DNA of 52,262 nucleotides from an uncultured Pelagibacteraceae bacterium (lineage in GTDB: Bacteria > Pseudomonadota > Alphaproteobacteria > Pelagibacterales > Pelagibacteraceae), in the NCBI GenBank assembly GCA_902556855.1, contig CACDXJ010000004.1, positions 1 through 52,262 of the forward strand, read 5' to 3'. Of the stretch, positions 35,918-43,971 are shown one piece after another. A program made the position numbers and the translations under genes. Each line of letters begins with the position of its first letter. Position 1 is the stretch's first letter. The notes under the pieces were generated by a model. That model was given only the letters and a program-made list of their open reading frames with translations, had not been told where the DNA came from and searched no databases.

Positions 35918-36817
35918 ATGTCGATAAGATTAGGTATAGCACCAATTGCATGGAGTAACGATGATATGCCCGAATTGGGAGGCAAAACTCCATTAGAACA
36001 ATGTCTTAAAGAAGCTAGTTTAGCTGGCTTTACAGGGATTGAGTATGGTGGAAAGTTTGAGATGAGTTCAAAAGATCTTATTCCAAAACTTCATAAGGAA
36101 AATCTTAAATTATGTTCGGGTTGGTATGGTGCCCAACTTCTAAAAAGATCACCCAAAGAAGAGTTTAAACTAATGCAAAAACAACTTAAATTATTTAAAG
36201 ATTGTAGTTCTCCATGCATGGTATTTGCAGAAGTAACAAATTCTGTACAAGGAGACCCTATAACACCTTTATCAAAAAGACCTAAGCTAACAAATGATGA
36301 TTGGAAAAAGTTTACTTATTCAATAAATGAGATAAGTAAAATGATGATGGATGAAAATATGCCACTAGCATATCATCATCATATGGGAACAGTCATTGAA
36401 ACAGAGCAAGAAACGAGCAGACTTATCGAAAGCACTCAAGACACTGTAAAACTACTGGTTGATACTGGTCATATGCTTTTTGCTAAAGGAAATTCAATTA
36501 ATTTAGTTGAAAACTTTCACGAAAGAATAATTCATGTGCACTGTAAAGATATTAGGAAAAATATATTGGAAAAATCTCTTAAAAATGATGCAACTTTTAG
36601 ACAAGCATTTTTAGATGGAGCGTTCACAGTACCTGGTGATGGTTGTATCGACTACATTCCTTTTTTAAAATCATTAAACAAAAAAAATTATTCTGGATGG
36701 CTTGTAGTTGAAGCTGAACAAGATCCAGCAAAAGCAAATCCATTTGAATATGCTAAAATTGGATTTAATTATCTAAATAAGACTGCCAGAGAGTGTGGTT
36801 TTGATATAATAGATTAA
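35918..36817 (+). CDS. iolE: myo-Inosose-2 dehydratase
   Basis: The 299-residue xylose-isomerase-like TIM-barrel protein matches IolE. The N-terminus reads LGIAPIAWSNDDMPELGG, followed by GFTGIEYGGKF, LAYHHHMGTVIET with metal ligands, LLVDTGHMLF, HVHCKDIR, and FTVPGDGCIDYIPFLKSL with VVEAEQDP near the end. It dehydrates 2-keto-myo-inositol to 3D-(3,5/4)-trihydroxycyclohexane-1,2-dione. It is divergent from iolG and convergent with the unknown membrane protein gene (4-bp stop-codon overlap). Confidence 0.94.
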   Translation: MSIRLGIAPIAWSNDDMPELGGKTPLEQCLKEASLAGFTGIEYGGKFEMSSKDLIPKLHKENLKLCSGWYGAQLLKRSPKEEFKLMQKQLKLFKDCSSPCMVFAEVTNSVQGDPITPLSKRPKLTNDDWKKFTYSINEISKMMMDENMPLAYHHHMGTVIETEQETSRLIESTQDTVKLLVDTGHMLFAKGNSINLVENFHERIIHVHCKDIRKNILEKSLKNDATFRQAFLDGAFTVPGDGCIDYIPFLKSLNKKNYSGWLVVEAEQDPAKANPFEYAKIGFNYLNKTARECGFDIID

Positions 36818-37323
36818 CGGTATACAGAAACTAACTCATTATTACCTGCGGCAACACAAGGTGATTTAATACAAGTGCCAACAATCCACTCAGACCCTGC
36901 TTCAGACTCAAAATTGCTAGAAGAAACAAAAATAATACCTTTGTCCGTAGATTGACCAGCTTTTCCTTCAGCTTGTATTCTAGGATCTTGAGATGTTTGT
37001 ATTAAAGGTTTTTTTGTTGAGTAAGGATTTTTTAAATCAATATTAGATATTACATAATTTACTATCTTTTCTGAGGTCCAGACAGAATCGCATTTTTCTC
37101 CCCAAGAGGTTAATCCCTCATTATTTGAACTACAATTATTAACTTCATCATTTAAAAAATCAATTACAGACTTATGATTTGATTTAATATCATTTGCTTT
37201 TTGTAAAACTTCTGATCTTGTTGAAGCTGTCCATAATAGCATTACAACTACGTATGCTATTGAACTCAATACTAAAGCCTCTAAAGGTCCAAAATTTTTT
37301 AATTTTCTCTTTAAATCAATCAT
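36814..37323 (-). CDS. Unknown single-pass membrane protein with four cysteines
   Basis: I do not recognise this 169-residue protein. It has a short basic N-terminus (IDLKRKLKN), one hydrophobic helix (residues about 15-31, LEALVLSSIAYVVVMLLW) and a soluble, probably periplasmic, remainder with cysteines at 64, 78, 151 and 156. The last pair is in GTCIKSPC. The layout recalls pilin-like or anchored periplasmic proteins, but no prepilin cleavage motif with Glu at +5 is present. It overlaps the upstream 2-hydroxyacid dehydrogenase gene by 4 bp and so shares its transcript. Confidence 0.75.
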   Translation of the reverse strand: MIDLKRKLKNFGPLEALVLSSIAYVVVMLLWTASTRSEVLQKANDIKSNHKSVIDFLNDEVNNCSSNNEGLTSWGEKCDSVWTSEKIVNYVISNIDLKNPYSTKKPLIQTSQDPRIQAEGKAGQSTDKGIIFVSSSNFESEAGSEWIVGTCIKSPCVAAGNNELVSVYR

Positions 37324-38276
37324 AATTTAACAATCATTGATTTATCAATCTTATTTTCAAAAAAATCAATTATATTTTTAGTTGTTTCAATACCCATTCT
37401 CGAAGTACATTCATCAGTGAAAGTAGCTGAATGCGGACTAAGAACAACTTTTTCATTTTTTAATAAAGGATTATTTAAATTAATTGGCTCTTTTTCAAAA
37501 ACATCTAAACCTGCTCCAAATATTAAATTTTCATTTAACGCTTTATCTAAATCAATTTCATTAATTATACCTCCCCTGGCTGTATTAACAATTATCGCAT
37601 TTTTTTTCATTTGTTTTAAAATTGAATAATCAATTAAATTTTTAGTATCTTTAGTTAACGGCATATGCAAAGATACATAATCAGCAATCTTAAGACCTTC
37701 AATAATTGAATTTACTTTTATTCCTCCATTATCTTTTATAATCTTTTCATCAACATAAGGGTCGTACACATATACTTTTGTGTCAAATGCCAAACATCTA
37801 GATATTAATTTTTTTCCAATTCTTCCAAAACCTGCAATTAAAATATTCTTATTTAACATTTCAAATGTTTTAATTTTTTTGGCATTAGATTTGAAGTTTC
37901 CATCTCTTACTTCTTTATCATATTTGTCTATAGACTTTGATATAGATAAAAACATGGAGATGACATGTTCAGCAACTGCTACTGCATTAGCTGTAGCAGT
38001 GACAAGTAAAGTAATGTTATTTTTTTTAATATAATTAAGGTCAACATTATCATAACCTACACCGTGTCTTGAAATTGCTTTTAATTTATTACAACTTTTT
38101 AAAATCTTTTCATCTAATTTTGAAACTCTTAATGTACAAGCATCAAATTGAGGTAGCTTGTTAATTAAGTTTTTTTCAGAAACATCACTTATTAATTCGT
38201 ATTCAAAATTAGGATGTTTATTTAGAAGTTCAATTCCATCTTTATGAATTTCTTCTATTATCGCAATTTTGTACAT
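37320..38276 (-). CDS. D-isomer 2-hydroxyacid dehydrogenase (phosphoglycerate dehydrogenase-like)
   Basis: From ATG 38276 the protein has about 318 residues. It has the NAD-binding GFGRIGKKL, SRHGVGYDNVDL in the substrate region, VYVYDPYVDEK, the catalytic ARGGIINEIDL (Arg), FEKEP (Glu) and LSPHSATFT (His). It lacks the ACT domain of long SerA proteins. An upstream ATG at 38330 would place the start inside tRNA-Glu, so 38276 is chosen. It begins 6 nt after the tRNA-Glu CCA end with no ribosome-binding site. The substrate is unknown; serine synthesis or glyoxylate/hydroxypyruvate reduction are options. Confidence 0.9.
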   Translation of the reverse strand: MYKIAIIEEIHKDGIELLNKHPNFEYELISDVSEKNLINKLPQFDACTLRVSKLDEKILKSCNKLKAISRHGVGYDNVDLNYIKKNNITLLVTATANAVAVAEHVISMFLSISKSIDKYDKEVRDGNFKSNAKKIKTFEMLNKNILIAGFGRIGKKLISRCLAFDTKVYVYDPYVDEKIIKDNGGIKVNSIIEGLKIADYVSLHMPLTKDTKNLIDYSILKQMKKNAIIVNTARGGIINEIDLDKALNENLIFGAGLDVFEKEPINLNNPLLKNEKVVLSPHSATFTDECTSRMGIETTKNIIDFFENKIDKSMIVKL

Positions 38277-38282
38277 ATATTT

Positions 38283-38357
38283 TGGCGGTCCCAAGGGGAA
38301 TCGAACCCCTCTTTGTTGGATGAAAACCAACTGTCCTAACCGATAGACGATGGGACC
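38283..38357 (-). tRNA. tRNA-Glu (anticodon UUC)
   Basis: On the minus strand GGTCCCA (38357-38351) pairs with TGGGACC (38293-38287), then G and encoded CCA (38285-38283). The D-arm contains TATCGGTTAGGACA, the anticodon arm GTTGG-TTTTCAT-CCAAC gives UUC, and the T-arm has GGGGTTCGATTCCCC. Its 5' part overlaps the last seven codons and stop of recJ, and its 3' end sits 6 nt from the next start codon. Confidence 0.97.
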
Positions 38358-40120
38358 GTATTTTTGACTGTCTTATTAACAGAAATATCATCGATAATAA
38401 ACTCTACATTTTTTTCACCCTGCCACTCATTTAGCGATAATTTACCTGCAATATTAAATAATTTTTTATCTTTTTTTAATAAATACGAGCCAATTTGATT
38501 TTCTACTGAATTAAAAGCAATAGTTTTTATTGAGGATCCCTCTAAACCCACAAGTACGGACTTTATATGCTTATCCTTTATAATTTTACTATTTACAGGC
38601 TTTACATTTTCAATAATAAACTTCGGCTCAGGGTTGCCTGACCCAAATGGTGCCAACATGTTTACTTTATTATAAAAGTCTAGATTTATAGCTGAAGGTG
38701 ATATTATACCATCTAAAAATAAAGGTTTATTATCTTTTAATTTTTGATTAATTTTTTTAAATTTCTTAAAAATAAATTCTTTAAATTTATTAATATTTTC
38801 AATTTTTATTGAAAATCCGCCAGCCATTTTGTGACCTCCACCTCTAATTAATATTTTTTCTTGCGTTGCAGCAATAATTGCTGAACCAATGTCAAAACCA
38901 ACGATTGATCTTGCTGAAGCTTTTCCAATATTTTTATCTAAGGATATTATTATGACAGGTTTATTATATTTATCTTTTAACCTAGAGGCAACAATACCTA
39001 TTACTCCCTCGTGCCAATTTTTCCCACTTAAAATAATTACCGGATCTAAAAGTTGATCATTACTTAAATCTAAAATCTTCTTTAATGTTTCGCTTTCTAA
39101 ATATTGACGTTCTTTATTGAAGTGATCTAATTCAGATGCTAATTTATAAACTTCTTTTGGATTGTTACTTAATAATAAACTAGCTCCGTGAGATGATTTA
39201 CCAACTCTTCCGCCAGCATTAATACGTGGACCTAAAACATAACCCAAATGATAAGCATTTAGATTACTTCTTATACCACAAATATCAATTAAAGTTTTGA
39301 GACCTAGGTTTTTCTTTGCGCTTAAAATTTTTAAACCCTGACTTACAATAGCTCTATTCAATCCAATTAAAGGAACAACATCACACACAGTCCCTAAAGA
39401 AACTAAATCGAGAAACTCAATCAAATTTGGTTCGTTTATTTTATTTTTTTTAAACCAATCAATTGATCTTAATTCTTTATTTAATGAAATTAAAAACATA
39501 AATGTTACACCAGCTGCACATAGATATTTTAAATTTGATTTATCATCAAAACGATTTGGATTTATAATCGAATATGCAATTGGAAGATTTAAATCAGATT
39601 GATGATGATCTAAAACAATAACATCTACTTTATTTTTCTTTGCATATTCTATTGCTTCAAAAGATAAGGTACCACAATCAACAGTAAAGATTATATCAAC
39701 TCCACTATTAATCAATTTTTTAAAAGCTTCAATTGAAGGTCCGTAACCCTCTTTTCTTCTATCTGGTATATAAATTTCGAAAGGTAAATTCAGTAATGAA
39801 AAATAATTTCCCAAAACAGCAGCTGATGAAGCTCCATCTACATCATAGTCACCAAATATACCAAGTTTTTGCTTATCTTCTATTGCCTTAGTAATTCTTA
39901 AGGATGATCTTTTCATATCTAATAAAGTTTCAGGATTGGGAAGTAGATTTTTAATTGATGGATTTAAAAAGCTTAAAACTTCATTTTTATGAATTTTTCT
40001 AATAGAAAGAAGCTTAGAAGTAATTTCATCCAAAGAAAAATTTTCTTTGTAAAAGGAAACATCCTCGTCACTATAGGTTTTCAAAACCCAGTTCTTGCCA
40101 CTTACTGAAAGTGAGTTCAT
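38336..40120 (-). CDS. recJ: Single-stranded-DNA-specific exonuclease RecJ
   Basis: RecJ degrades ssDNA 5'-3' in recombination and mismatch repair. The 594 residues include the DHH-family motifs FGDYDVDGASSAAVL (motif I), VDCGTLS, VLDHHQSD (DHH, motif III) and, in the DHHA1 domain, IRGGGHKMAGGFSI. The C-terminal OB-like domain follows. Its TAG stop (38338-38336) lies inside tRNA-Glu, so the last residues (VPSSIG) are read from tRNA sequence. It overlaps glpX by 4 bp. Confidence 0.95.
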   Translation of the reverse strand: MNSLSVSGKNWVLKTYSDEDVSFYKENFSLDEITSKLLSIRKIHKNEVLSFLNPSIKNLLPNPETLLDMKRSSLRITKAIEDKQKLGIFGDYDVDGASSAAVLGNYFSLLNLPFEIYIPDRRKEGYGPSIEAFKKLINSGVDIIFTVDCGTLSFEAIEYAKKNKVDVIVLDHHQSDLNLPIAYSIINPNRFDDKSNLKYLCAAGVTFMFLISLNKELRSIDWFKKNKINEPNLIEFLDLVSLGTVCDVVPLIGLNRAIVSQGLKILSAKKNLGLKTLIDICGIRSNLNAYHLGYVLGPRINAGGRVGKSSHGASLLLSNNPKEVYKLASELDHFNKERQYLESETLKKILDLSNDQLLDPVIILSGKNWHEGVIGIVASRLKDKYNKPVIIISLDKNIGKASARSIVGFDIGSAIIAATQEKILIRGGGHKMAGGFSIKIENINKFKEFIFKKFKKINQKLKDNKPLFLDGIISPSAINLDFYNKVNMLAPFGSGNPEPKFIIENVKPVNSKIIKDKHIKSVLVGLEGSSIKTIAFNSVENQIGSYLLKKDKKLFNIAGKLSLNEWQGEKNVEFIIDDISVNKTVKNTVPSSIG

Positions 40121-41058
40121 TTGTTATATATATTAGTAATTATTTTATTAATTTTTTTACTTTTATGTAATGCAAAAGTAGTAACTTCATATTCATTACC
40201 GAGATCTTTTACACCTTTAGCCAGATCACCGTCTGTTACTCCTGTAGCACAAAAAATAACATCTCCCTTAATAATATCATCTATATTATATTTCTTATCG
40301 AAATCTTTGATGCCTAATTTATTAGCTCTAATTTTTTCCCCTTTATCTAAAACTAATCTTCCCTGAATTTGACCCCCATAACACGATAAAGCGGCTGCAG
40401 CCAATACCCCTTCTGGCCCACCACCAGTGCTATAATAAATATCATTTTGAGGGTTTTCTCCAATTACACTTAAAGCACCTGCAATATCTCCATCAGTGAT
40501 ATAATTTATTTTTACATTCATTTTTGTTAGTTCATTTACAATATTTTCATGTCTTGGCCTTTTCATTACACAAGCCTTCAAATCCGAAATCTTCTTATTT
40601 TTAGCTTCAGCTAATAGCTTAAAGTTTTTTTTAATGCCATAATCAATATCTAATAAGTTTTTCGGAAGATTATTTCCTATAGCTATTTTTTCCATGTAAG
40701 TATCTGGGGCGGATAACAAATCTCCTTTTTGAGCAATAGCTATCACAGAAAAAGCATTAGGTTGATTATTTGCAGTAAATTTTGTCCCTTCAAGAGGATC
40801 AACAGCAATATCAAATTTAGGCCCTTTTAGAGTGCCAAGTTTTTCCCCAATATAAAGCATCGGAGCTTCGTCCATCTCTCCTTCTCCAATAACTATAGTA
40901 CCTTCCATATTTATCTTATTTAATTCTCTTCTCATTGGATCAACAGCCCCTTTATCTGCTGCAATTTTATCTTTTTTGCCGATAAATTTTGATGCACCTA
41001 TGGCAGCTTTTTCAGTAGCTTTGATAAATAGATTCAGAAATTTTGAGTCTATTGTCAT
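40117..41058 (-). CDS. glpX: Fructose-1,6-bisphosphatase class II
   Basis: The 313-residue enzyme matches GlpX: KDKIAADKGAVDPMR, IVIGEGEMDEAPMLYIGE (metal site), FDIAVDPLEGTKFTA (the DPLEGT lithium-sensitive phosphatase motif) and YSTGGGPEGVLAAAAL. It hydrolyses fructose-1,6-bisphosphate in gluconeogenesis. It lies between hom and recJ, sharing one base with the hom stop and 4 bp with recJ, an order I associate with alphaproteobacteria. Confidence 0.95.
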   Translation of the reverse strand: MTIDSKFLNLFIKATEKAAIGASKFIGKKDKIAADKGAVDPMRRELNKINMEGTIVIGEGEMDEAPMLYIGEKLGTLKGPKFDIAVDPLEGTKFTANNQPNAFSVIAIAQKGDLLSAPDTYMEKIAIGNNLPKNLLDIDYGIKKNFKLLAEAKNKKISDLKACVMKRPRHENIVNELTKMNVKINYITDGDIAGALSVIGENPQNDIYYSTGGGPEGVLAAAALSCYGGQIQGRLVLDKGEKIRANKLGIKDFDKKYNIDDIIKGDVIFCATGVTDGDLAKGVKDLGNEYEVTTFALHKSKKINKIITNIYNK

Positions 41059-42344
41059 TAATTATCGTGTATTCGAATTAATTTTGATTCTTTTAAGATG
41101 TATTTTTTTTTATTTATAGTTTTCAAAATCTTATCTAAATAACTATTTTTTGAATTATGCGTTATAATCACTATTGAAGATGACCCTTTATTCTTATTCG
41201 GGTTTTGAATTAATCTCTTAATCGAAACTTTGTTTTTGGAAAAAATATTTGTGATATTCGACAAAACTCCCTGTTTATCTAGAACCTCAAATCTAAAATA
41301 TGCTGAAAAAAATCTATCTGATATTTTAGCAAAAGATAGTTTCTTTCTCTCACTATTTGATATTGAAAATGGGAATTTAGTATTCCCTCTTAAAATTGAG
41401 GAAATATCTGATATTAATGCTGAAGTAGTTGCAGCTGGACCAGCACCTTCTCCTTGAATTACACTTTGTCCTACAGGATTTCCATTAACAATAACTGCGT
41501 TTAAAACTCCATCTATACTTGCAACGTACGAGCTTTTTTTAATAAGTGTCGGATGCACTCTTTGATATATTTTTTTGTTTATAAGCTCTGCAAAACCAAG
41601 TAATTTAATTTTATAACCAAGCTTATTTGCGTTGTCTATATCAATTTTATCTATATTCAAAATTCCCTCGACATGAATATTGTTATTTAAAAATGAATTA
41701 AAACATAATGATGTTAAAATCTTCAATTTAGCAGAGACATCATTCCCATTAAGATCAGCTGAAGGATTAGTTTCTGCATAGCCTAATTGCTGAGCATCCG
41801 TTAATACCTCCTTAAAATCTTTATTTAACTTATCCATTGATGAAAGAATATAATTTGAGGTTCCGTTGAATATTCCGTAAATTTTAGAAATTTTATTTGC
41901 TATCAATCCTTCTTTAAGCGATCTTATAATAGGAACACCACCACACACAGAAGCCTCAAATTCTAAATTAACTTTATTTTTTTCTGCAATTTTAGCTAAT
42001 TGATCTCCATATTTAGCTATAAGAGCTTTGTTAGCCGTAACAACATGTTTTTTATTTTTTAAGGCACTGAAAACTAATTTTTTCGCTGCTCCCTCCGATC
42101 CTCCTATAAGCTCAACTATTAAATCAATATTTTTATTTGTTGTGGCATGCATATAATTCTTCAACCATTTCTTTTTAGAAATCTTAATTTGCCTTTTTTT
42201 ATTTTTAGTTTTTGCAGATACATAAGTAATATTTGGAACACAGTTGTTTTTTTTGGATAATATTTTTTTATTTTTATTGAGATATTTATATAAATAACTC
42301 CCAATATTACCTAGTCCGATAATTGCTATATTTATTTTTCTCAT
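41058..42344 (-). CDS. hom: Homoserine dehydrogenase
   Basis: It reduces aspartate semialdehyde to homoserine for threonine and methionine synthesis. The 428 residues begin with the Rossmann motif IIGLGNIGSYL. VTANKALIAKYG, GGVPIIRSLKEGL, GIFNGTSNYILS, DLNGNDVSAKLKIL and GEGAGPAATTSALISD follow, all standard Hom blocks with the catalytic Lys/Asp region. A C-terminal ACT domain (FRFEVLDKQGVLSNITNIF) suggests feedback control by threonine. It heads the hom-glpX-recJ-tRNA-Glu unit. Confidence 0.96.
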   Translation of the reverse strand: MRKINIAIIGLGNIGSYLYKYLNKNKKILSKKNNCVPNITYVSAKTKNKKRQIKISKKKWLKNYMHATTNKNIDLIVELIGGSEGAAKKLVFSALKNKKHVVTANKALIAKYGDQLAKIAEKNKVNLEFEASVCGGVPIIRSLKEGLIANKISKIYGIFNGTSNYILSSMDKLNKDFKEVLTDAQQLGYAETNPSADLNGNDVSAKLKILTSLCFNSFLNNNIHVEGILNIDKIDIDNANKLGYKIKLLGFAELINKKIYQRVHPTLIKKSSYVASIDGVLNAVIVNGNPVGQSVIQGEGAGPAATTSALISDISSILRGNTKFPFSISNSERKKLSFAKISDRFFSAYFRFEVLDKQGVLSNITNIFSKNKVSIKRLIQNPNKNKGSSSIVIITHNSKNSYLDKILKTINKKKYILKESKLIRIHDN

Positions 42345-42356
42345 AAAAAAAAAAAT

Positions 42357-42473
42357 TTACTGTCTAATTGTAATATCTGGAAATTTTTTTTTCTTTCCTT
42401 CTTTAATTAAATATTTAGATATCTCATCAATACTACATTTTTCTATAATTGTACAAACATCCTCAACGAGCAT
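42357..42473 (-). pseudogene. Likely detached C-terminal segment of the lipoprotein gene
   Basis: In the +1 frame relative to the lipoprotein, the codons from the A-run near 42490 stay open through MLVEDVCTIIEKCSIDEISK and YLIKEGKKKKFPDITIRQ to TAA at 42359-42357, just 12 bp before hom. Composition changes from low-complexity to an ordered, amphipathic helix with two cysteines, like the two in the N-terminal part (CGDHVC). It could instead be a separate 38-residue gene starting at ATG 42473. A sequencing error in a homopolymer would also explain the break. Confidence 0.45.
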
Positions 42474-42483
42474 CTTATTCTTA

Positions 42484-42894
42484 TTAACATTTTTCTTTAT
42501 TCTTTTTTTCAATTCTATTATTTTTCGATAAATTTCTATTTTTTTTTACTTTATTATTAAGTTTTTTTTGCTTTTCCTTTTTTTTAACCTCAGTTTTAAT
42601 CGTATTTATTTCATTCAATGTTAAATCTTTGATTTTACTCTCAGTAGTATCTTTTTTTTGAATATAAATTTTCTTTTTATTGTTTGAATTATCTAAATTT
42701 AATTTAACTAAATCTATTTTATTTTTTTCTTTTGTATTGATAATTTTAACTTCTAATGAGAGATTTTCCTCAAAGTACATTTTAGCCTCCTTTTTATTTA
42801 CACAAACGTGGTCACCACAAATTAAAACAGTTTTTGGCTTTAAGGAACAACCTATCAATAATATAATAATAGAAAAAAAAAATAATTTATTCAT
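42484..42894 (-). CDS. Lysine-rich lipoprotein of unknown function, probably frameshifted near its end
   Basis: The 136-residue product starts with a signal peptide and lipobox (IILLIGCSLKP), then CGDHVCVNKKEAKMYFEENLSLEVKII, followed by a low-complexity Lys/Asn/Glu region. I do not recognise a known domain. The frame ends at a TAA at 42484, but the +1 frame carries on with a well-formed, cysteine-containing segment (42357-42473). An indel in the A-rich stretch therefore probably cut the real C-terminus off. It overlaps argC by 4 bp. Confidence 0.7.
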   Translation of the reverse strand: MNKLFFFSIIILLIGCSLKPKTVLICGDHVCVNKKEAKMYFEENLSLEVKIINTKEKNKIDLVKLNLDNSNNKKKIYIQKKDTTESKIKDLTLNEINTIKTEVKKKEKQKKLNNKVKKNRNLSKNNRIEKKNKEKC

Positions 42895-43928
42895 TTTAGA
42901 CCTAGTGTTTCTTTGAAATTAAAAAGTATATTCATATTCTGTACTGCTTGACCTGAAGCTCCTTTAATTAAATTGTCGATAGCACAAAATATTACTATCT
43001 TGTTTTTAAATCTTGTTTCACATACCGATATTTCACAATTGTTTGTATTTAATACATTTCCAGAGCCTAATTCTGAATTTAATTTTAATATCTTAATAAA
43101 TTTTGATTTTTTATAAAATTTAATTAATTCATTCCTTAATTTTTTTGCATTTATAGATTTTTTTGTAATTACGTATATTGAAGACAATATTCCTCTAAAT
43201 GTAGGTAATAAATGAGGGTTAAAAGAATATGAAATTTTTTTTCTTATAAATTTTTTAAATTCTTGATCAATTTCGCAAATATGTCTGTGATTTTTAGTGC
43301 TATAAGCAAATGTAGATGTTAACAAATTTTTATGTTTAAATTTTTTCTCAAAATTTTTTCCTGCTCCAGAGTAACCCGATTTGGAGTCTATTGTAATATA
43401 ATTGTTTTCAATCATTCCTTTCTTTAAAAGTGGCATCAACGGAAGCTGAATTGATGTTGGATAACATCCAGGGTTAGCAATAATTCTATACTTTTTAATA
43501 CTATCTCCAACTAATTCACTTATAGAATAAATTGATTTTTTTATAAAATCCTTAGCCAAATGTTTTTTTTTATAATTTTTTAAGTAAACGTTAGAGTCAT
43601 TTATTCTAAAATCAGCTGATAAATCAATAAATTTTATATTTTTGTATTTATAAAAGTTATTTTTTATAATTTTTTGCGCTTCTCCATTTGGTAAAGATAG
43701 AAAAACTACGTCTAACAATTTCCAATTTAATTTTTGAAATGATGTAATTTTTGGTAATTTTTTTTTTATTCTTTTATCAAATAAAAAAATCTCCTTACCT
43801 ACGCTTTTTGAAGCACATAAATGTATGATTTTCACTTTTGGATGTTTAGATAAAATATAAACAAGATCTAAACCTGTGTAACCAGTTGCACCAATAACTG
43901 CTACTTTTATTTTATTCATTAATGACAT
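42891..43928 (-). CDS. argC: N-acetyl-gamma-glutamyl-phosphate reductase
   Basis: The 345-residue enzyme of arginine synthesis has the N-terminal GATGYTGLDLVYIL, LSLPNGEAQKII, FIDLSADFRI, the active-site Cys in NPGCYPTSIQLPL, KSGYSGAGKNF and HRHICEIDQEF. It reduces N-acetylglutamyl phosphate to the semialdehyde using NADPH. Start may be ATG 43928 or the in-frame ATG at 43919; the second is nearer to the usual N-terminus. The rpsI gene ends 43 bp upstream on the same strand, so it may be co-transcribed with the ribosomal genes. Confidence 0.95.
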   Translation of the reverse strand: MSLMNKIKVAVIGATGYTGLDLVYILSKHPKVKIIHLCASKSVGKEIFLFDKRIKKKLPKITSFQKLNWKLLDVVFLSLPNGEAQKIIKNNFYKYKNIKFIDLSADFRINDSNVYLKNYKKKHLAKDFIKKSIYSISELVGDSIKKYRIIANPGCYPTSIQLPLMPLLKKGMIENNYITIDSKSGYSGAGKNFEKKFKHKNLLTSTFAYSTKNHRHICEIDQEFKKFIRKKISYSFNPHLLPTFRGILSSIYVITKKSINAKKLRNELIKFYKKSKFIKILKLNSELGSGNVLNTNNCEISVCETRFKNKIVIFCAIDNLIKGASGQAVQNMNILFNFKETLGLK

Positions 43929-43971
43929 AATGATTTATATCATTCTCCTAGTTAAAATTAAATTTAAATGA

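Noticed and set aside
38277-38330. Upstream start at 38330 for the 2-hydroxyacid dehydrogenase
   Set aside because: The extra 18 residues are translated tRNA-Glu sequence, and the domain's normal N-terminus begins at ATG 38276.
42505-42530. An A-AAA-AAG heptamer in frame at the end of the lipoprotein gene, like a -1 slippery site
   Set aside because: A -1 shift enters a frame that stops soon and does not read the conserved-looking C-terminal segment, which needs +1. Poly-A runs are also everywhere in this genome.
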